12,008 bases of DNA, from positions 1-12,008 of the forward strand of contig CAZUMX010000030.1 of NCBI GenBank assembly GCA_964622275.1. The letters are read 5' to 3'. The stretch's first letter is position 1, and the number at the start of each line of letters is the position of its first letter. Under the pieces are notes generated by a model. The model saw only the letters and a program-made list of their open reading frames with translations, made no database searches and was not told the origin of the DNA. This DNA comes from CAYPEZ01 sp964622275. Its GTDB lineage: Bacteria; Patescibacteriota; Minisyncoccia; Phycocordibacterales; UBA6899. This document shows positions 1 to 7,574 of the stretch, piece after piece. Made by a program: the position numbers and the translations under genes.

Positions 1-2432
1 GTTCCGAGACTCACTGTGTCATTGTTGGTAAATGTCGTCAATTTGTCTTTTGACTTATTCACAACCACCTTTCCAAAATTAATTGACGCTGGAACATCAA
101 ACGCAGCTGGATAGTCAGTTCCCTGACCACTCATTGTCAGAGTAAATGGGAGTGGGTACCCTGTGGCAGTAATAAACGCATCTTGCCAATACGGTATAGC
201 CGCAGCCGGGTCAAACGTAAGATTTAATGAGACAGAGTCATGAGCAGGGATTATGATGACTCCGCCCGGAACCCCAAATGGTGCCGCAGTGGGGGCAAAT
301 GTTACTTGAGATGAAGCTGAACCGTTATTGACGATCACAATCTGCTTTGTCTTCGCTCCTGAGTTAATATCTTGAGTTCCAAAATTCAGTGCTCCACTTC
401 CTGACCCTAGAGGAAAAATAAATGCTGGTGGTGGAGCGCTAGGATTTGGAACCTCGATACTTAGGTCAGGGGCTGTGGTTCCACACCCTTCAATATGCAG
501 AGTAACTGAAGGACCCCCGGAATAGCCGTTGGTCGTTATCGTAATATCTTCTGAAATACACCCCCCTGCCTGCGGATCAAACGTAATGTCATAACTTTGA
601 TCGTTCAGAGGAGTAATGTCTGGCGTGTTGTCGTTGTCCGCAGGAGCAGAGAAATCTGCTGTTGCAATAGCAGGATAGCTAACAGACAAAGGCATGTCAC
701 CATCATTAAAGAGCGCTACTGTTCGTGTAATTGAAGAGCCGACAGCAACTGAGCCGAGATCAACGGTCCACTTTCCTGGTCCTGTATTTGTCACAGACAC
801 TGGAGGATTAACTGCCCCTGGAAGCACATCAAGAACGGGACTGCTATCAAAAACATCCGTAATAAAGCGGAGCTGGACAGGATCGGTCCCCCCTGTTAGA
901 GGAGAAACATTATCGATATCTATTGTGACAGGAGCATCTACAATGGGAGCAGCTGACGGGGTGAATTCAATGGTGATGTTTGCAGTGCTGTTTGGAGGGA
1001 TGTTCGCCCCTACACATCCACTCGTACATTGATAATATCCAGACACAGCTCCGGGAACATTGACTTGATACGAAAGTGGCGTGGAGCCGATATTCTTGAT
1101 GATAAAGTCTCTTTGTGTTGGACCTGCGACGGACTTATCAAAACTCCCGAGATTCATTTCAAATGGACTTGGTGTATCTGTTGGAACACGCACTCCATCC
1201 GCAACAGAATACACTTCAAGGAGAGCGGGGCCACCTAGGACGTTCCATGCGACACAGTGCGCATTCAGCGTAGTCGGGTTTGGCGGAACCTCGTACCCAA
1301 CGAATGTCTCATTATTATCGTATGCTTCAACATCTTTATTACAATACATTTCCGCCGAGACACTTGGAACATTCGTCACGCCAAAGAATGGCATATATCC
1401 CACGGGGAGCATTTCACGAATACGAAAGCCCCCGCCTGACATTGTTGCAGGATTGTACGGAACAAATTGTGTGAGTACTCCCGATCCATTTGTGAACCCG
1501 AGCGTATTCCATCCATATGCTCCACCCACGGGGCCAGTGGCAGTGTTCCAGTCTGGGGGATATGTCGTATTGTCGTCTCCCCACTCAAATCCGACTCCAG
1601 ACTGATAATGACAGTGTGCTGCGTTCACAGGATTTGCCATAAAGGTTGACGCTGTGGTCGGAGTAATGTCAGCTCCACCGGCTCGGTTAGGCAAATATGA
1701 TTCATCGTCACACTCAATCGCTGTGACATTGACGGTATACCCATTCCCCTGGTCAAGAAGACACACCGAGTCAAACTTCGTTGTCGCTCCACCTATACTT
1801 TCAGCACGTACCCTTACCTGCGTTGTTCCAGCAGGTGCAATAGCTGACAGTGTTTCTTCTTGAATGTACGGCGCAGCATCATCGAGATCTACATCATAAT
1901 CAATATCTCGTGAGACTGACCCGATTACAGTACTCCCCGCATCAAGAAACTCTAGATATGCTACTTCATTTTGGCTCGGATCATGTGTCCCTCCCCAAAA
2001 ACTTAATTGATACGTTCTTCCCGCATTTCCTGGAACCACTTGTTCCACTCCTCCATTTAGAAGAAAGGCTATTCGCTGACCAAATGCCTGCCAAATGCCT
2101 GCCTCAGCGGGTGGTGTATTCATATATGAATCACTGCCAATGACATTCCAATGTGGCCAAAACCATCCAGCATCTTCAAAATCAGGGTTCTGAAGAAGGT
2201 TCCCCGGATTACCATAGCAAGAGAACGCAGGACCCGAATAATTCTCAAACTGGCAACTCTGCGTACATCCATCACCATTGACATAGTTTCCATCATCGCA
2301 CATCTCAGGCGCTTCAATAACCATGTTTGGTGCACCCACGCATAATGCACTTGAAACGAATGGAGCAAAAAAACCCATGCACACAAGTATGAACGCAAGG
2401 AAACGGAATGTTGTTCTTAAAATATAATTCAT
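1..2432 (-). CDS. Large secreted ASH-domain surface protein, copy B (3' end beyond window)
   Basis: An open frame runs without a stop from the ATG at 2432 to the left edge, about 810 codons, and its C-terminus is not seen. Residues 1-29 form a signal peptide (hydrophobic core FLAFILVCMGFFAPF). Residues 45-60 are a DUF4215/Myxococcus-type disulfide motif (CDDGNYVNGDGCTQSC). Residues about 78-225 resemble a carbohydrate-binding-type jelly roll (starts NLLQNPDFED). Residues about 232-400 end in a Cna-B/SpaA-like signature (FRIREMLPVGY, 336-346), suggesting a prealbumin-like domain. After about 425 come at least three ASH/choice-of-anchor-D type Ig-like repeats and the start of a fourth, with recurring LDFG/NFG then VxNxG strands. 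It lies 43 nt after the copy-B anchor gene and is probably cotranscribed with it. It is the counterpart of the 930-residue protein further right. A role as a surface fibre or adhesin is inferred; the real ligand is unknown. A period-11 tandem repeat lies inside the coding region. Confidence 0.88.
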   Translation of the reverse strand, partial: MNYILRTTFRFLAFILVCMGFFAPFVSSALCVGAPNMVIEAPEMCDDGNYVNGDGCTQSCQFENYSGPAFSCYGNPGNLLQNPDFEDAGWFWPHWNVIGSDSYMNTPPAEAGIWQAFGQRIAFLLNGGVEQVVPGNAGRTYQLSFWGGTHDPSQNEVAYLEFLDAGSTVIGSVSRDIDYDVDLDDAAPYIQEETLSAIAPAGTTQVRVRAESIGGATTKFDSVCLLDQGNGYTVNVTAIECDDESYLPNRAGGADITPTTASTFMANPVNAAHCHYQSGVGFEWGDDNTTYPPDWNTATGPVGGAYGWNTLGFTNGSGVLTQFVPYNPATMSGGGFRIREMLPVGYMPFFGVTNVPSVSAEMYCNKDVEAYDNNETFVGYEVPPNPTTLNAHCVAWNVLGGPALLEVYSVADGVRVPTDTPSPFEMNLGSFDKSVAGPTQRDFIIKNIGSTPLSYQVNVPGAVSGYYQCTSGCVGANIPPNSTANITIEFTPSAAPIVDAPVTIDIDNVSPLTGGTDPVQLRFITDVFDSSPVLDVLPGAVNPPVSVTNTGPGKWTVDLGSVAVGSSITRTVALFNDGDMPLSVSYPAIATADFSAPADNDNTPDITPLNDQSYDITFDPQAGGCISEDITITTNGYSGGPSVTLHIEGCGTTAPDLSIEVPNPSAPPPAFIFPLGSGSGALNFGTQDINSGAKTKQIVIVNNGSASSQVTFAPTAAPFGVPGGVIIIPAHDSVSLNLTFDPAAAIPYWQDAFITATGYPLPFTLTMSGQGTDYPAAFDVPASINFGKVVVNKSKDKLTTFTNNDTVSLG
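2080..2103. repeat. 11-bp perfect tandem repeat inside the copy-B ASH gene
   Basis: The unit ccaaatgcctg occurs twice in direct succession (2080-2090 and 2091-2101), and the periodicity extends two more bases. Eleven is not a multiple of three, so gain or loss of a unit changes the reading frame. With two copies the frame is intact from the signal peptide through the ASH domains. Reading through after removal of one copy gives a TGA about 35 codons later. Confidence 0.85.
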
Positions 2433-2475
2433 ACTGATTGTCGTTTATTTGAAATTTGTCTAGTGTTTATCTACG

Positions 2476-3204
2476 CTATTCCTTGTTGTCTACCATAGGG
2501 TTTACTACGGACGTCGGAACATAAAGAAGAAAGGATTGATTATTCGCACGAGCAAGACAGAAGTCTGTTTTATGCTTCTTTTGGCAAAGAATATCTGCTG
2601 GAGAGCAAACAAGTCGACAACTTTCGACAGCATCAAAACCGAGGCCGACCTGTTTTCCAAGAGTCGAGCGCTTTGGTGTAAATGAGAATGTTCCCTGATA
2701 TCCCTTGTCTCCATCAGCGGTGCGAGCGTCAACAGAAACCGAACCTATCTCCTTCCCGTCCGACAACAACCGGACACGCCCAAACCATCCACTAGGAATT
2801 TCGTACCGACCAGATATCGGAGGAAGATCTTCGTTGACTTGTTCTTTGTTTGGAGGTGTCCATGTGAGAATTTTGGGGGTTACAGCCTCTGACTTTTCTG
2901 TCGGAATAAGCGCTGTCCCCACTGATGCTGCCGCATATAGTGCTTGTATTCGTTGTCCAAATTCAGGCTGCACAACAAGGGGTGCGTTCTTATCAAGAAC
3001 CGCCTGTACTACTGAAATTTCTCCTTGTTGCGTATCTGGTTTTGTCAGTAATCCAAAAACAAACATTGCAAAAAGAAGAGTGATGACTCCAAGAAGATAC
3101 ATCCATTTTTTAGGAATGTGCGGCTTCCCTTCTTGACCCTGACGGTCAAGTTCCTTGCGAAGCTCTACGACATCTTTCTCCACTATTGGCATGGTTTCGT
3201 CCAT
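2476..3204 (-). CDS. Signal-anchored extracytoplasmic protein, copy B (paralog of the 349-residue protein)
   Basis: This gene encodes 242 residues. I chose the ATG at 3204 rather than the upstream GTG at 3255 for two reasons. It aligns with the paralog's start (short acidic N-terminus, then LRKEL versus LRGEL), and a TATACT box lies exactly 9 nt upstream, as it does for the paralog. Residues 1-33 are polar and probably cytoplasmic. Residues 34-55 form a transmembrane helix ending in FGLLTKP, identical in the paralog. After a linker, residues about 110-230 form the conserved domain: YEIPSGWF, then EIGSVSVDAR, then FDAVESCRLVCSP, then NNQSFLLY. Cysteines at 196, 200, 207 and 216 match the paralog's. 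The domain has an all-beta look faintly like Gmad2/Ig-like modules, but I cannot assign it. It lacks the 120-residue tail of the paralog. It ends in TAG, and the partner ASH gene follows 43 nt later. Confidence 0.88.
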   Translation of the reverse strand: MDETMPIVEKDVVELRKELDRQGQEGKPHIPKKWMYLLGVITLLFAMFVFGLLTKPDTQQGEISVVQAVLDKNAPLVVQPEFGQRIQALYAAASVGTALIPTEKSEAVTPKILTWTPPNKEQVNEDLPPISGRYEIPSGWFGRVRLLSDGKEIGSVSVDARTADGDKGYQGTFSFTPKRSTLGKQVGLGFDAVESCRLVCSPADILCQKKHKTDFCLARANNQSFLLYVPTSVVNPMVDNKE

Positions 3205-3219
3205 CTGGTCTAAAGTATA
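3205..3219 (-). promoter_or_regulatory. Putative -10 box (TATACT-N9-ATG) of the copy-B anchor gene
   Basis: TATACT lies at 3219-3214 on the minus strand, exactly 9 nt before the ATG at 3204, in the 66-bp gap after the 930-residue ASH gene. No convincing -35 hexamer or Shine-Dalgarno sequence is visible. The box, its spacing and the following ATGGA match those upstream of the paralogous anchor gene, which is the main support. The transcript would have a leader of about 0-3 nt. Confidence 0.45.
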
Positions 3220-3270
3220 CCTTAATGAAGTTTTCTTGGATCGCTTTGTCCACACAGGACATTTCTTCTA

Positions 3271-6063
3271 CTATCTTTCCTCGTATCGAATAACTGGCTG
3301 AATTCCCGTTCCGGTCAGTGTAATAGGCCCAGGATCAACCATCCCCACATTAATCACGTCAAGCTGAAGTGTCCCACTATACGCTCCAACCATTGTTGGA
3401 GTAAATCTCAGGGTAAATGTTTGGGTTTCATTTTGGTTCAACGTAAACGGAGCTCCGCAATTTGCAGAAACACAGGTAAAAGCAGCGTCCCCGAGTGGAT
3501 TACCAATACCAGCAAAACTTAGCGGTCGCGAATCAAGTGAGCGAATGGTGATGTCGAGTTCTTTTGTTTTTGATAGAACAACCCTCCCAAACGGAAATGG
3601 GTCAGGAACATCGAGCGAAGGCGGATTCACAAATCCTCTTCCGTTCGTGAACACGGTAAAGTTTGGACCTATGCCTGAAGCATCCAGCATGATTGATCCA
3701 CTATTTATTCCCGGAGGAAGATCGGGATCAAAAGTGACAACAAAATCTCCCGAACCATTTGCAGGAAGATTGAGTGACGCAGGCACAACTGTAAATGCGG
3801 CATTACTTGATATGGCTGTGATTGTAGTCGGGACCCCCACAACATCGGTTACTGAAATACTTTTTTGTTCTGTCGGTCCCAAATAGATCTCTTGATCGTT
3901 AAATGGCAAATTTGCGTTCCCGGTATTCCAAGACCTCGGTCCCTGACCCTCTGGAATAACGTCGAGGTCCGGGGATACATTTCCTGACCCTTTGACTGTA
4001 ATTCGAATATCTCCCGACGGTCCGAAGTTTGCCGCATCCGCATCAATAACCAAAAGATCATTGACTGGTCCAGGCGCTGTGGGTCGAAACTCTACGGTGA
4101 TGAGGTGCGGAGCTCCCCAGGGGTTAACACTCACATTTTGTGAGCCAATTGTCGTAAATGTCCCAAAAAGATTCGTGTAAGACCCTGTAAGAACTGCGTC
4201 TCCCGTATTTGTTATGCCAATCTGCTGTGCATACACCCCACCAATAGGTCGAGAGCCGAAATCTAGTTCAAAATTGTTCGATGATGGGTTTGTTACCGGA
4301 ATCGGTCCGCTTGATCCTACATCTGCGAGCGACCCACCAGATACTAATGCATCCATGTTTACTCGAACGGGATCGTCTCCACTGATTGCTCCACTAGTTG
4401 TATTGTCAAACACAATGGTTGCAGGCCTATTTCCGACGATGCTTGTGTCGGGATCAAAGATCACTCGACAGACACGCACGTCACCGGCCACAATGGGACC
4501 CCCGCCACCACACCCTTCACTCGTTTGTGGTACAAGCGTATACCCTGCTGCCCAGCCACCCAAGATCGAAACATCAAATGTCATCGGTGTGAGCGTGAGA
4601 TTCCGAATAACGAAATCATAAGCCACAGAAGGAGCTGCGGGATTCAATGCGCCGATGTTTACATTGTGCGGATCAGAAATAACCCCAACACCAACCTGCT
4701 CGACTTGAATCTCAGTTGAAGGAGCAGAACTTATAGATCCGTCGACAGAAATCCATATAGTATTTGCACCACTAACCATAATCCACCCCGAAAGTGAGCC
4801 CGAGAATGCTCCTGGGCCTGCTGTGTAGGTCACATCAATGGTTGCTGTCCCACCAAGCGGATCGACGGTGACCGAAATAGGGTCAAACGACATCGTTCCA
4901 CCAGAGAGGTTTGCGGATCCCGGAGGAGAAAATGTGATGTTTGCTGGCAACCCCCCCTGATTGGTAATTGTCACGGGGATTGTTCTACTGCTTCCAATTG
5001 CGACAATGCCAAAATCAATACCACCAGGACCAGAAATGTCTGGTGGCGTTGGAAGATTACATGTCGCTGTCCATCCTCCAGCTTGGCCATTGCATCGCCA
5101 TCGGTATGCAGCAAGAGTATCAGAGAGATCTTCGTAAGAACCTGCGTCACATACATCAACAGCCCATCCACAAACCCCATCTACTGGGAAAGCAGGGATT
5201 GGTGCACTGCAGTATGCATCAGAGCCTCCCTGACCAAGACATATCCAGCGATAATTTGATGTATCATCAGGAATATCGTTCAATACTCCTGCCACACACA
5301 CATTATTACTTGCGCCACATTGACCATTAATTGAACAATATGGCGGCGGATTACACATTGCGCTCCCCTGCCAGATGAAATCCCCATTTGAACAGACTGT
5401 TGCTGGAATAGTATTTTGATCCTGGCATACACGATAATTACTCCACCCAAGATCAATCACATATGCACTATTAAAGTCAGATCCTTGCGTATACCCTGCG
5501 GAAGAAGCGCAGTCTGAAATAATCGAATTTGCAAATCCTCCTGCTGGGACAGTGCATCCTCCAGGAGGTCCGGCGACCTCAATAGTACACACACCAGAGC
5601 ATCCATCACCTCCCCATGTATTCCCATCATCACACTGCTCCCCAGATTCCGTCACCCAGTTTCCACACACAGGCCCCGTTGGTGGTGGTGGTGGTGGTGG
5701 AGGTGTCACTCCGCCAGACCACTCCCAGACCATGATGATATGCAAAGCTGCTCCGTAGTCCCAAAAATCAAAATCATCGTAGCATCGCTCCCCGTTGTAC
5801 GATCCGACGATCGTTGGTTCTTCTCCGAAGGTGCGCGGTTGCGATGCATTCGGTTCAGTGCCGTTGAACCAGTAGTTTCCACACGGAGGGATGATGGTCC
5901 AGTCAGGAATGATCGGGGCCAATGCGTTACTTGGGACTGGACCTCCTGTGACACCGCCCTGAGTCACTTGTGTCCACACAGCAGAGGCCTGGAGAGGAAG
6001 TGCAAGAAAACCTATTGTTGTAATGATAAAGAAAAAAGATCGTACTTTCATGGCGTTGAGCAT
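3271..6063 (-). CDS. Large secreted ASH-domain surface protein, copy A
   Basis: This gene encodes 930 residues from the ATG at 6063, whose first base is the last base of the upstream TAA (TAATG overlap). An ATG four codons on (6051) would also give a proper signal peptide, while the longer frame to 6102 overlaps the upstream gene. Residues 1-28 are a signal peptide ending LPLQASA. Residues 121-128 are eight consecutive prolines. Residues 133-159 are a DUF4215-type disulfide motif (CDDGNTWGGDGCSGVC). Residues 243-288 and 295-336 are two cysteine-rich repeats of one pattern (GxCG...C...D..D....YRW.C.G..G......C). From about 348 to 920 there are roughly five ASH/choice-of-anchor-D type Ig-like domains, starting near 348, 452, 597, 720 and 817. 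There is no C-terminal sorting signal or transmembrane helix, so retention at the surface may depend on a partner, plausibly the anchor protein encoded just upstream. This is inference. The stop is TAG. Confidence 0.92.
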   Translation of the reverse strand: MLNAMKVRSFFFIITTIGFLALPLQASAVWTQVTQGGVTGGPVPSNALAPIIPDWTIIPPCGNYWFNGTEPNASQPRTFGEEPTIVGSYNGERCYDDFDFWDYGAALHIIMVWEWSGGVTPPPPPPPPTGPVCGNWVTESGEQCDDGNTWGGDGCSGVCTIEVAGPPGGCTVPAGGFANSIISDCASSAGYTQGSDFNSAYVIDLGWSNYRVCQDQNTIPATVCSNGDFIWQGSAMCNPPPYCSINGQCGASNNVCVAGVLNDIPDDTSNYRWICLGQGGSDAYCSAPIPAFPVDGVCGWAVDVCDAGSYEDLSDTLAAYRWRCNGQAGGWTATCNLPTPPDISGPGGIDFGIVAIGSSRTIPVTITNQGGLPANITFSPPGSANLSGGTMSFDPISVTVDPLGGTATIDVTYTAGPGAFSGSLSGWIMVSGANTIWISVDGSISSAPSTEIQVEQVGVGVISDPHNVNIGALNPAAPSVAYDFVIRNLTLTPMTFDVSILGGWAAGYTLVPQTSEGCGGGGPIVAGDVRVCRVIFDPDTSIVGNRPATIVFDNTTSGAISGDDPVRVNMDALVSGGSLADVGSSGPIPVTNPSSNNFELDFGSRPIGGVYAQQIGITNTGDAVLTGSYTNLFGTFTTIGSQNVSVNPWGAPHLITVEFRPTAPGPVNDLLVIDADAANFGPSGDIRITVKGSGNVSPDLDVIPEGQGPRSWNTGNANLPFNDQEIYLGPTEQKSISVTDVVGVPTTITAISSNAAFTVVPASLNLPANGSGDFVVTFDPDLPPGINSGSIMLDASGIGPNFTVFTNGRGFVNPPSLDVPDPFPFGRVVLSKTKELDITIRSLDSRPLSFAGIGNPLGDAAFTCVSANCGAPFTLNQNETQTFTLRFTPTMVGAYSGTLQLDVINVGMVDPGPITLTGTGIQPVIRYEER
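5681..5700. repeat. (GGT)n trinucleotide tract coding for polyproline
   Basis: Six and two-thirds uninterrupted GGT units on the plus strand encode most of the eight-proline run of the copy-A ASH protein. Length changes here would alter the hinge without shifting the frame. Such a run would normally need EF-P for efficient translation. Confidence 0.8.
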
Positions 6064-7112
6064 TATTTGCAATTTACAGAGATAGCAATCTTGCTTCCAC
6101 ACATGGCACGACTGCCTGCGTCTCCTTTAGTATATTCCATCACCCATTGCACATTCTCGGTTGACCCAGTCTCCTTTATCATTCCTGGTGATTGCTTACT
6201 CATTTGTGGAGAGAAAAATGATGTCACCTTTCCTAGAAACACACTCACTACAGCATCGCTGGCGAGACCACTGTTCTTGAGCCATGTTGTAGGCTCAACA
6301 AAGGGAGGGGCGTTCCACATACCCCTTGTGCACATGGTGTAGTCCTCAGAAATCTGAGGTGAATATTTAGGTCCTGCTATAAAAGTCTTCTTCACACATT
6401 GCCCTTTTGGCGGCAGTGCTTCTGCGACTTGATCGGTATAAGCGACAAAAGACTGATTGTCATATAGCGCAGTGCAATAGTTCACATTTGTTGACTGGCA
6501 GACTTGGTCTAAAGGACTACATTCAAGCCTACAGGACTTCACAGCATCCAACACAAGGCGGACCTGTGTTCTTCCATCAGTAGGCTTCAGGTCAATTGCG
6601 TACGTTCCTCGTGAAGCAAGTGCGAGTCCTCGAGCATCAAGAGCAATTGAACCAATTTCATCTTTGCCAGAAAACACTCGGGCCAAAGCAAACCACCCCC
6701 CAGGAATCTCATATGTACCATGCATGGGGACCCCTGTTCCATCTGCATTCAATTTCCCTACGGATGCAGGAGACCACGTAATAATACGCGGCACGGTTGT
6801 GGTAGCAGCAATTTGACCTGGAAGTGGCGCCGCCGTCTGCGATGCACGATATACACCGAGGAGACGATTCTGGTATTCCTGACCTTCCGGAGTACGAACA
6901 CCCTGGTCAACAAGAGTCTCGGTCTCCTGAACAACAATTTGCTGCGAAACAGGCTTTGTTAAGAGCCCAAAGAAAAACATGAGAAGAATGAGCACGAAAC
7001 CAAAAAATATGTAACGCCCACGACGAGATAACCGAAACCGTGAACCTGGGCTTTCTTGAAGTTCCCCGCGCAGTCGTGCAACATCTTGATCTATATGTTG
7101 TGTTGTTTCCAT
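6063..7112 (-). CDS. Signal-anchored extracytoplasmic protein, copy A
   Basis: This gene encodes 349 residues from the ATG at 7112. Residues 1-32 are polar to basic and probably cytoplasmic. Residues 33-54 form one transmembrane helix (YIFFGFVLILLMFFFGLLTKP). Residues about 108-227 are the domain shared with the 242-residue paralog: YEIPGGWF, EIGSIALDAR, LDAVKSCRLECSP and DNQSFVAY, with cysteines at 194, 198, 205 and 213. Residues 228-349 form a tail absent from the paralog, with further cysteines at 239, 261, 338 and 348 that could make disulfides if exported. The family is not one I recognise; a Gmad2/Ig-like fold is only a weak impression. The stop overlaps the start of the ASH gene (TAATG), pointing to translational coupling and related work at the envelope. 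A dyad and a TATACT box sit directly before the start. The stop is TAA. Confidence 0.9.
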   Translation of the reverse strand: METTQHIDQDVARLRGELQESPGSRFRLSRRGRYIFFGFVLILLMFFFGLLTKPVSQQIVVQETETLVDQGVRTPEGQEYQNRLLGVYRASQTAAPLPGQIAATTTVPRIITWSPASVGKLNADGTGVPMHGTYEIPGGWFALARVFSGKDEIGSIALDARGLALASRGTYAIDLKPTDGRTQVRLVLDAVKSCRLECSPLDQVCQSTNVNYCTALYDNQSFVAYTDQVAEALPPKGQCVKKTFIAGPKYSPQISEDYTMCTRGMWNAPPFVEPTTWLKNSGLASDAVVSVFLGKVTSFFSPQMSKQSPGMIKETGSTENVQWVMEYTKGDAGSRAMCGSKIAISVNCK

Positions 7113-7134
7113 CTGAAGCTAAGTATAGCTTCAG
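7113..7134 (-). promoter_or_regulatory. Dyad enclosing a TATACT -10 box, abutting the copy-A anchor start
   Basis: Arms ctgaagct (7113-7120) and agcttcag (7127-7134) form a perfect 8-bp inverted repeat with a 6-nt centre, ending exactly at the base before the ATG. TATACT (7127-7122, minus strand) overlaps the centre and lies 9 nt before the ATG. A second overlapping dyad (atagct/agctat, 7126-7139) adds a third AGCT. In DNA it could be an operator over the promoter. In RNA from an upstream start it would be a hairpin next to the start codon. There is no Shine-Dalgarno sequence and only a poor -35. Confidence 0.5.
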
Positions 7135-7176
7135 CTATGACAAATGAGTAGCGATGGTTATACACAAGAGTTCCTC

Positions 7177-7548
7177 TCAAGAAAGTCCTTGTTTGCGCTC
7201 TTCTTTGTTTGCCACATTATGCTCGTCTTGATGTTCAGCAATAGATTTGAGAAAAAATGATGGAGTCCCTTGGTGATCTGCTCCGACTTTTCCAAAAACT
7301 CGATCGTGTGTTTTTTTCATTTGATGAAAAAATACATGAAAAAGCTTGTGCACGACATACATGACATATTCCTTTGCCTCTATCCACCATCCTCGCAAAG
7401 CAGGAAATAGTGTTTCTGACACAAATGAAATAGGGCTCCAACTCCACTCATAGCTTGCGGGTGTCATTTTTGCGCGAACAAAACCTCGCACAAAAAGTGC
7501 TACTAACACTACGCTTGCAAGAAGCCAGGACCAAAAAAGAGTGGACAT
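7177..7548 (-). CDS. Small membrane protein of unknown function
   Basis: This gene encodes 123 residues from the ATG at 7548; a GTG at 7557 would add three. Residues 3-21 are a hydrophobic segment (LFWSWLLASVVLVALFV) followed by Arg/Lys, which fits a signal-anchor helix. Residues about 50-85 are aromatic- and histidine-rich and probably amphipathic (KEYVMYVVHKLFHVFFHQ). The last 30 residues are charged and look disordered. I do not recognise the family. It lies 26 nt after tsf, where pyrH is found in many bacteria, and 64 nt before the anchor/ASH module. An extended -10-like TGGTATACT lies 12 nt before the start, so it may have its own transcript. It stops at TGA, which supports the standard code. 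That it is coding is supported by the tight fit between neighbours and a plausible membrane topology, not by homology. Confidence 0.75.
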   Translation of the reverse strand: MSTLFWSWLLASVVLVALFVRGFVRAKMTPASYEWSWSPISFVSETLFPALRGWWIEAKEYVMYVVHKLFHVFFHQMKKTHDRVFGKVGADHQGTPSFFLKSIAEHQDEHNVANKEERKQGLS

Positions 7549-7569
7549 AAAACGCACTTCAGTATACCA
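7549..7569 (-). promoter_or_regulatory. Putative extended -10 promoter of the small membrane gene
   Basis: TGGTATACT reads on the minus strand just downstream of the tsf stop, with TATACT at 7566-7561, 12 nt before the ATG at 7548. The TGn extension partly makes up for the lack of a clear -35. The hexamer is the same as those before both anchor genes. Confidence 0.4.
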
Positions 7570-7574
7570 AAAGG

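Noticed and set aside
694..1605. Plus-strand open frames of 112 and 174 codons opposite the copy-B ASH gene
   Set aside because: The minus-strand frame is continuous, with a signal peptide and recognisable domains. The plus-strand frames have no domains or start context and are antisense shadows.
5740..6342. Plus-strand open frame of 200 codons
   Set aside because: It crosses the junction of two well-supported minus-strand genes and its translation has no recognisable features.
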